Shown here one piece after another: positions 1-8,892 of a DNA stretch of 64,000 nt. The notes under the pieces are model-generated. The model did not search any database. It was not told where the DNA came from and saw nothing but the letters and a program-made list of their open reading frames with translations. The translations under genes and the position numbers were made by a program. The stretch is from Chlorops oryzae (taxonomy: Eukaryota; Arthropoda; Insecta; Diptera; Chloropidae): the NCBI GenBank assembly GCA_020466095.1, contig CM035807.1:53162752-53226751 (forward strand), written 5' to 3'. Position 1 is the first letter of the stretch. Every line of letters begins with the position of its first letter.

Positions 1-347
1 ACGCCAAATAACCAGTTGGACGCTTTTCCAACAGCGTTGATCAGCCCACGGCGTGTTCGGACCTTCTCTCTTAGCGTAATTGAACTCAGTTTTGAACGAA
101 GGGTTTTAATTTCTGCCAATAAGATGTCTCTATTTTGTATTTGAACTGTATCGACGTATTCGTTGATGATATTTATTACTTTCGCGATCTCCTCGGGGTG
201 GATGACGTGTAGAACGGTGTTAAATTCTTCTATAATTTCCGTGTCCTTCATATGTATTTGGACATATCCTACTTGTTCATCCACTGGCGTGATTTGTAAT
301 CGCCCATAAACCAGCGCTCCCGTCATACAAACTATTAAAATGCGCTC
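1..347 (-). CDS. env: Envelope glycoprotein, N-terminal part (errantivirus type), runs off the window
   Basis: The minus-strand frame is open from the splice acceptor at 348-350 to base 1. A short hydrophobic leader is followed by an LQITPV-type mature N-terminus, the usual start of fly errantivirus Env. A helical stretch leads to a basic RTRR site at 59-48, followed at once by a glycine-rich hydrophobic segment (GLINAVG...). This is the layout of a furin-type cleavage site plus fusion-peptide-like segment in insect Env proteins related to baculovirus F. No good initiator lies at the head of the frame, consistent with expression from a spliced mRNA. The C-terminal subunit and membrane anchor are outside the window. 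Confidence 0.85.
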
Positions 348-362
348 CTGAAAAGAAATTTA
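348..362 (-). promoter_or_regulatory. Splice acceptor for env mRNA
   Basis: On the minus strand a short pyrimidine tract (tttctttt) is followed by CAG, and the env frame begins at the next base (347). Errantivirus env is known to be made from a spliced subgenomic RNA; the position here fits. Assignment rests on consensus only. Confidence 0.6.
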
Positions 363-470
363 AATTCTTGGTTGCATCAGAGTTCGCATTTGCGAATATT
401 TGGTGCAAGTCATGTGTCATATAGAGAATAAAAAAAATTCGCAAAGTTAATTCATGTATAAAAATTTTAT

Positions 471-1412
471 TTAGGCATTTGGCATACATTTCCATTGTTT
501 ATAGGTAACCTCGCCCTTACGACTAATATTCAAAATATAGATCTTTGTCCTAATTCTTAATTTAAATGATTTTCGTTTCCCGTTTATGTTGTTTTGTTTT
601 ATCTTTTGAATTTCGTTGTTGAGCTGTTTTTCATCTTCCTCTGTCTCCATCCATTTTATCTCTGTCATCTTCCGTTCCCCTATTAGGCGATTTATAAATT
701 CTCTGGTGATCGTACTGTATTCCACGAACGCATCTCGAGGCAGGAATGCTCTTCCCGCGTTGACCACATCTCGATATTTTTCGGCGAAACGAAGCAAATA
801 TATACCACAGTCGTTTAAGTTTTTCTGCTGGCTACATTCAGGATATACAAGTGGCATCGTGCTTTCGCTATAAATGTTTTCTTCACCTGGAAATTGCCTC
901 TTTGCTTCCCATTGTAGAATCGACCTTAGTGTTGCCGCTATTTTTCTTGCATTATGAGGTCGTAGCGAATCCAAAACATAAATTGTGGGCCAAGCTATAA
1001 TTGCGAGCATCCAGTGGTTGTGTTCGTGTATTGGGATCACTAAACTTTCGTATTCGAAAATATTTATTTTCCGTAGAAACCCATTTAGGCGAGTCTCCTC
1101 GTGTTTGGACTTATTGTAGTCCTGGGTTGCGCAGGCGTAGAAATGAGTGTCGAAGACATGTATTTTCTTTCCGCGGCTCTTTACCATTACCCACGTCAAT
1201 AAAGAGTTAATGTGGTCATCATTGAGCCAATTATTTGAACTAACGGTCTCCAGATTCCAATTAATTTTGCTTATTCTTGATGTCATTCCGATGGTTACGT
1301 CCAAAAGTTGACTGCACTTGTTAGTTGACTGTTGCTTTGTGATGGGTTTGAGTTGGAACAATGATAGTTGTTCAAAGAAAATGCTTACAACTTTTATTCT
1401 TGCTTCTTTCAT
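471..1412 (-). CDS. Ulp1-like (C48 family) cysteine protease ORF within a retroelement
   Basis: An intact 313-aa ORF lies between pol and env and overlaps the 3' end of pol by 41 nt in another frame. The central part reads as a Ulp1/SENP-type cysteine protease: an NNWLNDDHIN segment (about residue 60) typical of the Ulp1 fold entry, His133 in HNHW, Asp148 in YVLDSLRP, Gln196 and Cys202 in a QxxxxxCG context. The whole His-Asp-Gln-Cys set is therefore present with family spacing (Gln six residues before Cys). The C-terminus is Lys/Glu-rich. Ulp1 enzymes cleave SUMO or SUMO-like modifiers; that activity here is inferred from motifs. No signal peptide or membrane segment is seen. The ATG chosen is the first in the frame; use could depend on reinitiation after pol or on splicing. 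Such an ORF is not part of standard gypsy-like elements and may be a captured host gene. Confidence 0.85.
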   Translation of the reverse strand: MKEARIKVVSIFFEQLSLFQLKPITKQQSTNKCSQLLDVTIGMTSRISKINWNLETVSSNNWLNDDHINSLLTWVMVKSRGKKIHVFDTHFYACATQDYNKSKHEETRLNGFLRKINIFEYESLVIPIHEHNHWMLAIIAWPTIYVLDSLRPHNARKIAATLRSILQWEAKRQFPGEENIYSESTMPLVYPECSQQKNLNDCGIYLLRFAEKYRDVVNAGRAFLPRDAFVEYSTITREFINRLIGERKMTEIKWMETEEDEKQLNNEIQKIKQNNINGKRKSFKLRIRTKIYILNISRKGEVTYKQWKCMPNA

Positions 1413-4400
1413 GATTCAGCTTTATCAAGTTATTATGAAATGTCTTTTCCTTCCCTTTTATGCTCAATTTTACATTCACCGGTGTTGGAATTGCTGTAAT
1501 TGGATATGGCCCATCCCAAAGAGGTGAAAGTTTGTTTTTTCTGTTTTGATTCTTCAACCAAACTTTGTCACCTACTTTAAATTCGCGTACTTTTGATTTC
1601 GTATCGTAATATTTTTTCGATTTTTCTTTTGCTATTTTTTGGTTATTTCGGACTATGTCATGTGTTCGTTGAATTTGGAATTTTAGTATTTTTGAATAAT
1701 CATCCGTATTGTAAAGAGGGTCTGGTTTTCTTTTTAAATTTACTGGCAGATCCGATTCAAATCCGAAAAGTGTTTTACAAGGCGTTTGTTTTGTTGCGCA
1801 ATGTACACTATTGTTGTGAACATGCATAGCATGATTAAGCCATTGATCCCAATTGCTTCCATCCTCTTTCGCGAAAGTTCTTAGGAACTCCGCTAGGGGG
1901 CGGTGACTCCTTTCAAGGGCTCCATTTGCTTGAGGATGATATGGGGTTGTTTCGATTTTCTTAATTCCCAACAATTTACACACTTCTTTAAATAATTTTG
2001 ACGTAAAGTTAGTGCCGTTGTCAGACACTAGCACCCTTGGAATTCGGAATTTCGTTATGACATCATTAAAGAATGCTTTAGCAACTGTTTCTGCTTCGGC
2101 GTCAGGCAAGGCAGTACAAATAAAAAATTTTGAAAAATCGTCAATGAAGGTTAAAATGTATTTGTTTCCGCTTATTGTTTCCGGCAATGGTCCTACCATA
2201 TCCATGAATATCTTGTCGAAGGGTGCATGTGCTATGTCGGTTATTATCATAGGCATTTTGTCCAGTTTGGAGCATTTATTCTTTTGACACGATTGACAGG
2301 TTTTTACATAATCTCTTATATCTCTCTGCATCCCATTCCATTTGTACTGACGTCGAATTCGTAAATATGTTTTTATCGCCCCCTTGTGTCCACCCAGGGG
2401 TCCGTCATGAAATTTTTTGAGTACCTCCTTGATATCTTCTGGTTTCGTTAAAAAGGTTGCCATATCCTCAACTTCTGATCGCCCTCCGTTTATTTCTTGC
2501 TTTATATTATTTTCTATCACGACCCTCTCTGATTGGTTCTCTTTGGTTGCTTTCTTTTGTGCTCTAGTTACGACTGATATGCAGTTTTCGGTATATGGTA
2601 GTCGGCTTAGCGCATCTGCATTTAAATTTGTTTTTCCGGACTTGTAGCAAATTTCAAAATCATATTCGGACAGTTTATGGCGGAATCGGGCCAGTCGTGA
2701 TGTTTGGTCCTTCAAATTAGCAATACCTTTTAGCGGTTTATGATCTGTAAAAACGGTGAACGGTCGTCCTAAAAGATAACATCTGAAATTCTTTGTCGAC
2801 CAGACAATTGCGAGAAATTCTTTTTCGATAGTCGAATATCGTTTTTCAGTATCGGATAACGCGCGACTAGCGAACGCAATGGGATGGTCTTCTCCAGGAG
2901 TACCTTGCGAGAGGACTGCCCCCAATGCATCGTTGCTTGCATCCGTCGTTAGTATGAATGGTTTCGAAAAATCCGCATATTTCAAAAGTGGTGGGTTTAT
3001 TATTGCTTCTTTCAGGGCTTCCACAGACTTCTGGCAGTCATTTGTCCAAACGAATTCAACATCCTTTTTTAGTAAAGCTGTTAGTGGAAGTAGTAATTCT
3101 GCGGCATTGGGAATAAATTTCCTATAGTAGTTTGCTAATCCCAAAAATGCTTGCAATCCCTTTTTATTCTTGGGAATTGGGAAATTTTTTACGCATTCTA
3201 CTTTCCCTGGGTCCGGCAGAAAGCCCTGTTCTGAACACGTATGCCCCAAATAAACTACTTCTCTTCGCAAAAATTGGCATTTCTCTGTTTGTATTTTAAG
3301 CTGATTTTCTCTTAATGCCTGCAACACTCTTCTCAAGCGCATTTCATGTTCGGTCAAATTTCTTCCGTAGATGACAATATCGTCCAAATATACAAAACAG
3401 TCGACTCCTTGTAGGCCAGTCAAGACACTATTCATTATTCTCTGGAATGTTGCTGGGGCTCCAGTGAGTCCGAATGGCATTCGTATGAATTCATAGTGTC
3501 CCGTTCCTGTGCTAAAAGCAGTTTTTTCCTTGTCATAGTCGTCCAGAAGTACTTGGTGATATCCGCTTGCCAAATCCAAAGTCGTAAAATATCTGCTGCA
3601 GCCCAGCTGATCGAGGATTTCATCGATTCGTGGTATTGGAAATACTTGTTTTATTGTCTGCTCATTCAATTGCCGAAAATCTACTACTAATCGCCATTTC
3701 TTTGTACCATCTGCACCTGCCTTTTTCGGTACCAAAATGATTGGAGCGTTCCACGGAGATTTGCTCGGTGCTATGATTCCTTGCTCCAACATTTCTTTGA
3801 CTTGTTTGTTTATCTCTGTTTTATGAGCCTCGGGAAGGCGATATTGTCGGATGTTTACTGGTGCTTTCCCGATTTCCGTCTGTATTTCGTGCTTGAGCAC
3901 ATTTGTGTGGCTAAGTGCGTCCCCTTTTATATGGAACACATCCGCATAGTCCCTGCATATTGCAAGAAGGGAGTGTCTCTCTTCCTCATTCAGGGTGTCA
4001 TCTAAACGCAAAGTGTTCATTATAGTATTTAATCTTTCATCCAGCTGACTACCTTCGCATACGTTTATCGTAGAATACTCTTGTGTTTGATAGTTTTCGA
4101 AGAGGCAAAATTCTAAGCTCTTTCCTTTTTCTAATTTCGCTTTTTCTTCTGAGGCGTTTAATACTGAAATATATCCGATTCCATTTCTTGGTTTCGTTAG
4201 TGTCTCACCTATATACACCTTTGGCAATATTTCCATCTTATGTACCACTAACTCGTCTGTCAGTAGCCCAGTGTCAATTGGGATTATTCTGACCGCTCGG
4301 GGTGGGATTGTGACAGTCGCTGCTATACAAATCCGTGGCCCTTGCCTCAATGATGTTAGGGGTAGCGTTGATGTCTGACTGCCTTTCATCTTAAAGGTCA

Positions 4401-5076
4401 GTTTTTTCTTAATCGTGTCCATAATAGTCCTATTCCAGAGCATGTCTCGCCCAAGGAGTCCATCTGCTGGCAGGGTGCTATTGTATGGTACCACATGGAG
4501 TTTAAATTGTAGTTCCGGATTTTGTCCATGCTGAATATTTATTGATCCCATGGTACGCGTATCGCCTCCGAACGCTCCTCTTAAAAATTTCTTTTCATCA
4601 TCGTTTATAAGTGTGTTTTTGTTTAATGCCTCTCTCTTTACCAAACTCGTATCAGCTCCTGAATCAACCAACAAGGTGACCTTCCCATTGATAGCCTGTC
4701 CGCAGGGTATTTCTATGTAAGCATCCTCTTGTGGTGCATTCGATGAAGTGTACATTATGAGTTTATTAACTTCTTTGATAAACATTTCTCCTCCTTTTGA
4801 TTTTACTATGCATACTTGTTTCCATAATCTTATTAACAACGAAATTAGTGTCCAAAACCATTCGCAAAAGTAGCTCTCCGTAAAAATTCTTTGTTCAGTG
4901 CGTTGATTGATTTTAAAGGGCTCCATATTTTCCGTTTTCCACACAGAATAAACGTGAACCCGTATATTGCTATCAAACGAAACTCTTTTCCTCGCCTTTT
5001 GTGATTCCTTTTTCCGACTTTCCTCCAAATTGTTGCCGAACTCTACCTCCATTAGTTTTCTTAATTCTGATTCCAT
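1372..5076 (-). CDS. pol: Pol polyprotein (protease, reverse transcriptase, RNase H, integrase)
   Basis: Open for 1234 codons. Domains in order: aspartic protease with DSGAD (about residue 136); reverse transcriptase with a YLDDIVIYG catalytic motif (about 561); RNase H starting at TTDASNDALGA (about 710); integrase with an H-H-C-C zinc region (about 890-930) and the D, D, E residues in MDMVGPL, SDNGTNF and GALERSH (about 957, 1018, 1052). A basic C-terminal tail follows. The domain order (integrase after RNase H) and motif wording are Ty3/gypsy. The N-terminal 110 residues have no recognised domain. The frame differs from gag, whose stop lies 147 nt upstream, so frameshifting or reinitiation would be needed. 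No disabling lesion was seen. Confidence 0.95.
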   Translation of the reverse strand: MESELRKLMEVEFGNNLEESRKKESQKARKRVSFDSNIRVHVYSVWKTENMEPFKINQRTEQRIFTESYFCEWFWTLISLLIRLWKQVCIVKSKGGEMFIKEVNKLIMYTSSNAPQEDAYIEIPCGQAINGKVTLLVDSGADTSLVKREALNKNTLINDDEKKFLRGAFGGDTRTMGSINIQHGQNPELQFKLHVVPYNSTLPADGLLGRDMLWNRTIMDTIKKKLTFKMKGSQTSTLPLTSLRQGPRICIAATVTIPPRAVRIIPIDTGLLTDELVVHKMEILPKVYIGETLTKPRNGIGYISVLNASEEKAKLEKGKSLEFCLFENYQTQEYSTINVCEGSQLDERLNTIMNTLRLDDTLNEEERHSLLAICRDYADVFHIKGDALSHTNVLKHEIQTEIGKAPVNIRQYRLPEAHKTEINKQVKEMLEQGIIAPSKSPWNAPIILVPKKAGADGTKKWRLVVDFRQLNEQTIKQVFPIPRIDEILDQLGCSRYFTTLDLASGYHQVLLDDYDKEKTAFSTGTGHYEFIRMPFGLTGAPATFQRIMNSVLTGLQGVDCFVYLDDIVIYGRNLTEHEMRLRRVLQALRENQLKIQTEKCQFLRREVVYLGHTCSEQGFLPDPGKVECVKNFPIPKNKKGLQAFLGLANYYRKFIPNAAELLLPLTALLKKDVEFVWTNDCQKSVEALKEAIINPPLLKYADFSKPFILTTDASNDALGAVLSQGTPGEDHPIAFASRALSDTEKRYSTIEKEFLAIVWSTKNFRCYLLGRPFTVFTDHKPLKGIANLKDQTSRLARFRHKLSEYDFEICYKSGKTNLNADALSRLPYTENCISVVTRAQKKATKENQSERVVIENNIKQEINGGRSEVEDMATFLTKPEDIKEVLKKFHDGPLGGHKGAIKTYLRIRRQYKWNGMQRDIRDYVKTCQSCQKNKCSKLDKMPMIITDIAHAPFDKIFMDMVGPLPETISGNKYILTFIDDFSKFFICTALPDAEAETVAKAFFNDVITKFRIPRVLVSDNGTNFTSKLFKEVCKLLGIKKIETTPYHPQANGALERSHRPLAEFLRTFAKEDGSNWDQWLNHAMHVHNNSVHCATKQTPCKTLFGFESDLPVNLKRKPDPLYNTDDYSKILKFQIQRTHDIVRNNQKIAKEKSKKYYDTKSKVREFKVGDKVWLKNQNRKNKLSPLWDGPYPITAIPTPVNVKLSIKGKEKTFHNNLIKLNHERSKNKSCKHFL

Positions 5077-5222
5077 TTGATTTTCGATTTCTTTTTTCTC
5101 CGTACATCTTTGTTCTTCGATATTCTTTTTATTCTTTGTAGAATCTGCCCCGTTTTTTCGTCTTATATTCGTTTTCGATTTTTGTTTTATATAAGGGGCA
5201 GAGGATGGCCTCTTTTCTTTTC

Positions 5223-6935
5223 TTAATTCTTTTGTTGCTGAGGACAGTTTCTAGAGATGTGCCCCACTCCTTGGCAATTAAAGCATTGAATCTCCGGACG
5301 ATTGTTGTTACGGTTGTTGCCATTATCGTTTCTCGCTGCATTTTGCTGTGTATTGGTCGTGTGTTGTGGTGCCTGTTGCATTCCTGTCTGACGTGCATTG
5401 TCTTGAAAGCAAAAATTATTTGTACTGTGTCCTCTTACCTGACAACGCTCGCAGTACAAGCTACTTTGCTTTTTCCTACAATTTTCGACAGTATGTCCTC
5501 GCCGTGAGCAATATGTGCAGACCATAAATGTCTCCGGTGGCTTGTATCTTTCTGCTTTTGGTATGTTGGTGTTTTTCTGACAGTTTAGCCCTTCTTCATG
5601 TCCATAAATACCACAAAGCCTGCATAATGGCGTGTTCCTTCTTCTATAGCAAACGTCCCACAAATGTCCCATTTCCTTGCAGAATGCGCATGATAGTTCT
5701 GTCTGCATAGGTATCGTATTTAATGCATTTGTGTTGACTGTAGACGTGTAAGTAGCGTTTGGAGCTTTTATCCTTAGAAGTTCCTCTAATTTTATCGCTG
5801 ACTCGATTAATTCCTTAATATTTGTACCATTTAATTTGTTTGCTATCTTTTCGTCTCTTAGACCTGTAAGAAATCGTCTCGCCGTCAAATCATGGTACTC
5901 CCATAACGAAGATTTCGCCTCTGGTCCATTCCATTTTTCTTTTATCACTGTTTCTGCTTCATTGAGATATGTTTCCATTCGAGCTCCAAAAAGACTAGCC
6001 CGTTCTCCTTCTCTTTGAAAGCTATTATCTATATCCAGCCTTATATCTTCCAAAGTTCTCCTTGAAGCATATGTATTCTTCACAAAATGACACATTTCAT
6101 CTAAGTTATGGAAAGTCTTTGGGCTCATTCGTTCGAATGCGTCTCCTGTTAGCCGTTGCTTGATAGTACTTATTACGCCTTGCACATGTTCTTCGTCGAT
6201 TGCGGCTTTCAAAATTTCACATCCTCCGATAAATTTGAGTACTTCCTCTCTAAGTCCTGGTCCTTTCGCTCCCGAAAAATATGGAACAAGGAGATGCGCA
6301 CTTCTGATGGCTTCGTTTATATTTGCTGCCATTGTGACTTTAATTTTCGGTACTTGTTGCTGTGTTGACCTTGGATTCTCTGTCTCGAAATGAGTTTGTT
6401 GGGCCGAATTACTTGTTGCTCGTCTTGTTGGAACTGGCGACGTTTCGCAAATTGTTCGTAATTCTCGTTTAAGATTGCCTATTTCCACTCTGAGGTATTG
6501 GATTTCTTTTTCTTTTGCCTTATTTTGTTCAATGGCGTCTGATAATTCGCTGTTTCCTACTGCCTCTTTGAGAGCTTCTCGCAGTGACTGGTTTTGTTCC
6601 TCTGACTCTTCAATGAGAATTGTTTCTTGATCTATTCTTTTTCGCAATGTCTGACAATTCAAGGTGAGGTGTTGAACAGTTTCTTCTAAATCTTTAATTC
6701 GCGTCTTTGTCACGACGTTCGCTGAACTTACTGAATTCTTTGCCTTTTCGATTAAGTAAATTGCTTCTTCCAATTGAGTGCAATGGGCCAATGCTAGTTC
6801 GTTTTGGATCAAAAGCAAAAACTCGCGATTTGGATTTATTTCTCGTATTAAACTCCACCCTTCCGCTTGAGCAATGCTAGCGTGTTCTTCGGACTCTTTT
6901 AGTTTTTGTTTTAAAGCTTCTAACTCTTTTTCCAT
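5223..6935 (-). CDS. gag: Gag with N-terminal coiled coil and five zinc knuckles
   Basis: 570 aa starting at the first ATG of the frame. Residues 1-170 are rich in Glu, Lys, Leu and Gln with heptad-like spacing, so a coiled coil is likely. The middle (about 210-400) is a retrotransposon Gag/capsid-like region. Residues about 413-565 hold five CCHC knuckles: CAFC...C, CRLC...C, CTYC...C, CERC...C and CFNC...C. Capsid assembly and RNA packaging roles are inferred from the family. Canonical errantivirus Gags usually lack an array of CCHC knuckles, so this is a departure. pol follows on the same strand. Confidence 0.9.
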   Translation of the reverse strand: MEKELEALKQKLKESEEHASIAQAEGWSLIREINPNREFLLLIQNELALAHCTQLEEAIYLIEKAKNSVSSANVVTKTRIKDLEETVQHLTLNCQTLRKRIDQETILIEESEEQNQSLREALKEAVGNSELSDAIEQNKAKEKEIQYLRVEIGNLKRELRTICETSPVPTRRATSNSAQQTHFETENPRSTQQQVPKIKVTMAANINEAIRSAHLLVPYFSGAKGPGLREEVLKFIGGCEILKAAIDEEHVQGVISTIKQRLTGDAFERMSPKTFHNLDEMCHFVKNTYASRRTLEDIRLDIDNSFQREGERASLFGARMETYLNEAETVIKEKWNGPEAKSSLWEYHDLTARRFLTGLRDEKIANKLNGTNIKELIESAIKLEELLRIKAPNATYTSTVNTNALNTIPMQTELSCAFCKEMGHLWDVCYRRRNTPLCRLCGIYGHEEGLNCQKNTNIPKAERYKPPETFMVCTYCSRRGHTVENCRKKQSSLYCERCQVRGHSTNNFCFQDNARQTGMQQAPQHTTNTQQNAARNDNGNNRNNNRPEIQCFNCQGVGHISRNCPQQQKN

Positions 6936-7026
6936 TTAATCGACGGGAAAAAACTCCGTTAAAAAAAATTTTACGTGCAAAAATCGATGTCGTAAAGGGC
7001 ACAATCTCAGAATAGCAAATTACATA
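6936..7026 (-). other. Errantivirus-like leader between the mariner insertion and gag
   Basis: About 90 bp of AT-rich leader sequence directly upstream of the gag ATG. No ORF or recognisable motif. Its continuation lies beyond the mariner, from 8315 upward. Confidence 0.6.
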
Positions 7027-8314
7027 TTAGGTGTAGTAAAAAGAAATCCATTATTTTTGCATTAAATTGAGGGCTTTATTTAAGATAGTTAGAATGACCC
7101 GATTTAGGTCAAATAGGCGCCGTTTTGTTCGATAACTTGTTGCCATTTTAAAGGTAATTTCATTATGCCTCTCTCATAGAAGCCCTCGTTCCTATTAGCA
7201 AAAAATTGAGACAGTCGAATTTCAGAAGCCTCTCTTGAAGCGAATGTTTCACCAGCAAAATTGTTCGCCATGGACAGGAACAGATGGTAATCACTTGGTG
7301 CCAGGTCCGGACTATAAGGTGGATGCAGAAGAACCTCCCCACCAAACTCCCGGAGCTTCTGGCGAGTCACTATCGCTGTGTGTGGCCTGGCGTTGTCCTG
7401 ATGGAATACAATTCCTCTCCTATTGGCCAAAGCTGGCCGCTTATGGGCGATTGCTTCCTTCAGACGGTCCAATTGTTGACAGTAGAGTTCCGAGTTAAGA
7501 GTTTTGCCGTATGGGAGCAGCTCATAGTAGATAATTCCCTGCCAATCCCACCAAACACACAGCAAAACCTTCCTGGGCGTCAATCCTGGCTTGGCCACCG
7601 TTTCCGCCGGTTCACCGTGATTCGACCACGACCGTTTTCGCTTGACGTTGTCGTAAGTGACCCACTTTTCATCACCAGTCACCAACCGCTTCAGAAATGG
7701 GTCGATTTTGTTGCGGTTCAGCAGCGATTCGCAGATGGAAATTCGGTCTATGAGGTTTTTTTGCGTTAACTCGTGTGGCACCCATACATCGAGCTTCTTT
7801 GTGTATCCAGCCTTATTCAAATGGTTCCAAACGGTTTTTTGTGCAATCTTTAGCTCTTTTGCAATCGAAACAGTGCTAACATGACGGTCGGACTCGATAA
7901 TTTCCATGATTTTATCGACATTTTCGACAATTGGCCTTCCAGTGCGTGGTGCATCCTTGACATCGAAGTTACCGGAACGGATTCGACGAAACCAAAATTG
8001 CGCATGATTGGCTGTTACAGTATCAGGTCCATAAACGCTATTCACATTTTCAGCCGCCTGGCTCGCGTTTTCTCCCTTATCGAAGAAAAACTGTAAAATG
8101 TAGCGAATTTTCTCTTTGCTGATGTCCATCTTTGACAAGCTCTCAAACAAAACTGAATCAATCAATCAAAAAAGTGTCAAAAAAGCTTTTTTAGTAGGAA
8201 CTGTCATCTTTCTTATGCCCCCTAGCGGAACACGATCGGACATATACAACGCGAGATGCAGATAAATAACGCCATCTATTGGAAAAATAATGGATTTCTT
8301 TTTACTACACCTAA
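7027..8314 (-). mobile_element. mariner element, complete copy
   Basis: 1288 bp with terminal inverted repeats starting TTAGGTGTAGTAAAAAGAAA and flanked by TA on both sides (7025-7026 and 8315-8316). It contains an intact transposase on the minus strand. It interrupts the 5' leader of the errantivirus-like element, downstream of that element's splice donor. A second, 1290-bp copy with the same ends is at 29473-30762. Confidence 0.97.
7104..8129 (-). CDS. mariner transposase, intact
   Basis: 341 aa from the MDISKEK start (an upstream in-frame Met would add 12 residues; the shorter form matches usual mariner length of about 345). The N-terminal part is the paired helix-turn-helix DNA-binding region (FWFRR...GRP, VSIAKEL). 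It is followed by the WVPHELT linker motif. The catalytic residues form a D,D34D triad: Asp in TGDEKW, Asp in HQDNARP and Asp in LAPSD. All are present with correct spacing, so this copy may encode an active enzyme that cuts and pastes at TA. The wording around the second domain resembles mellifera/capitata-type mariners; that subfamily call is from memory of the family only. Confidence 0.95.
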   Translation of the reverse strand: MDISKEKIRYILQFFFDKGENASQAAENVNSVYGPDTVTANHAQFWFRRIRSGNFDVKDAPRTGRPIVENVDKIMEIIESDRHVSTVSIAKELKIAQKTVWNHLNKAGYTKKLDVWVPHELTQKNLIDRISICESLLNRNKIDPFLKRLVTGDEKWVTYDNVKRKRSWSNHGEPAETVAKPGLTPRKVLLCVWWDWQGIIYYELLPYGKTLNSELYCQQLDRLKEAIAHKRPALANRRGIVFHQDNARPHTAIVTRQKLREFGGEVLLHPPYSPDLAPSDYHLFLSMANNFAGETFASREASEIRLSQFFANRNEGFYERGIMKLPLKWQQVIEQNGAYLT

Positions 8315-8340
8315 TATGTATGTAGTTTATTTGTGTACTT

Positions 8341-8352
8341 ACCATTTTGACT
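8341..8352 (-). promoter_or_regulatory. Splice donor in the retroelement leader, abutting an ATG
   Basis: On the minus strand an ATG (8345-8343) is immediately followed by GTAAGTAC, a near-perfect donor. With the acceptor at 348-350, the upstream exon could supply the initiator for env in phase. Errantiviruses are known to splice env RNA from a leader donor. No transcript evidence is available. Confidence 0.6.
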
Positions 8353-8506
8353 GCGATTCTGTTTTTGTCGATTGTTCTTTCTTCTCTTCGGCCCCTTGAT
8401 GATTATTCTTTCCTCTGCCGCTGTTTTTTATTTAAAGTCAGTTATTCTTGTTCTGTTATAAAATTTTTTCAGGGTTTTTCTTTTATCCCCTTCCTGCTTT
8501 GTGCCG

Positions 8507-8722
8507 CTAAGGTGTCCTTCGGAAGTTTCACTCACACCCGGATCCTGACGAATTAGGTTTCACCACTGTTCGACAGGTTATAGCAGTACAGTACAAAAAG
8601 GTTCAAACAAATGAATCGATACAATTCGGAATATTTTTGCCATTTTTCACTAAAGTGCCTTTCGGAAGTTTCACTCACGCCCAGGCCCCACTGAATTAGG
8701 TTTCACCACTGTTCAGTAGGTT
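8507..8722. repeat. Pair of 73-bp direct repeats in the retroelement 5' leader
   Basis: Two imperfect copies (8507-8579 and 8650-8722), offset by 143 bp, share the cores TTCGGAAGTTTCACTCAC and GAATTAGGTTTCACCACTGT. They lie between PBS and splice donor. Fly gypsy-type leaders can carry repeated protein-binding sites with insulator or enhancer activity; a similar role here is only a hypothesis. Confidence 0.75.
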
Positions 8723-8880
8723 TCAGTGAATGACTCAAATATGCCCAATAAATATCAATTTTAACCCACTGTGGCCAAACAATATTTTATTTTATTATTT
8801 TGCAAAGTTGACCTGGCACTTGCAATTTAAGTTAAAACTTCACGGATCGTAATTCGTTCCCAACTATCCTTAGTCGAAAA

Positions 8881-8892
8881 CCGGCTGCGCCA
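8881..8892 (-). other. Primer binding site, tRNA-Ser-like
   Basis: The minus strand reads TGGCGCAGCCGG directly after the presumed LTR end. The TGGCGCAG start is the usual tRNA-Ser PBS of several fly gypsy-type elements. Confidence 0.7.

Noticed and set aside
471..1412. Reading the Ulp1-like ORF as part of env
   Set aside because: The true env start with RTRR cleavage site lies further downstream (347 onward), and the ORF has cytosolic protease motifs and no membrane features.
7284..7769. Long frame antisense to mariner transposase (also 29730-30107)
   Set aside because: Mirror of the transposase; repeats in both copies only because the element does.
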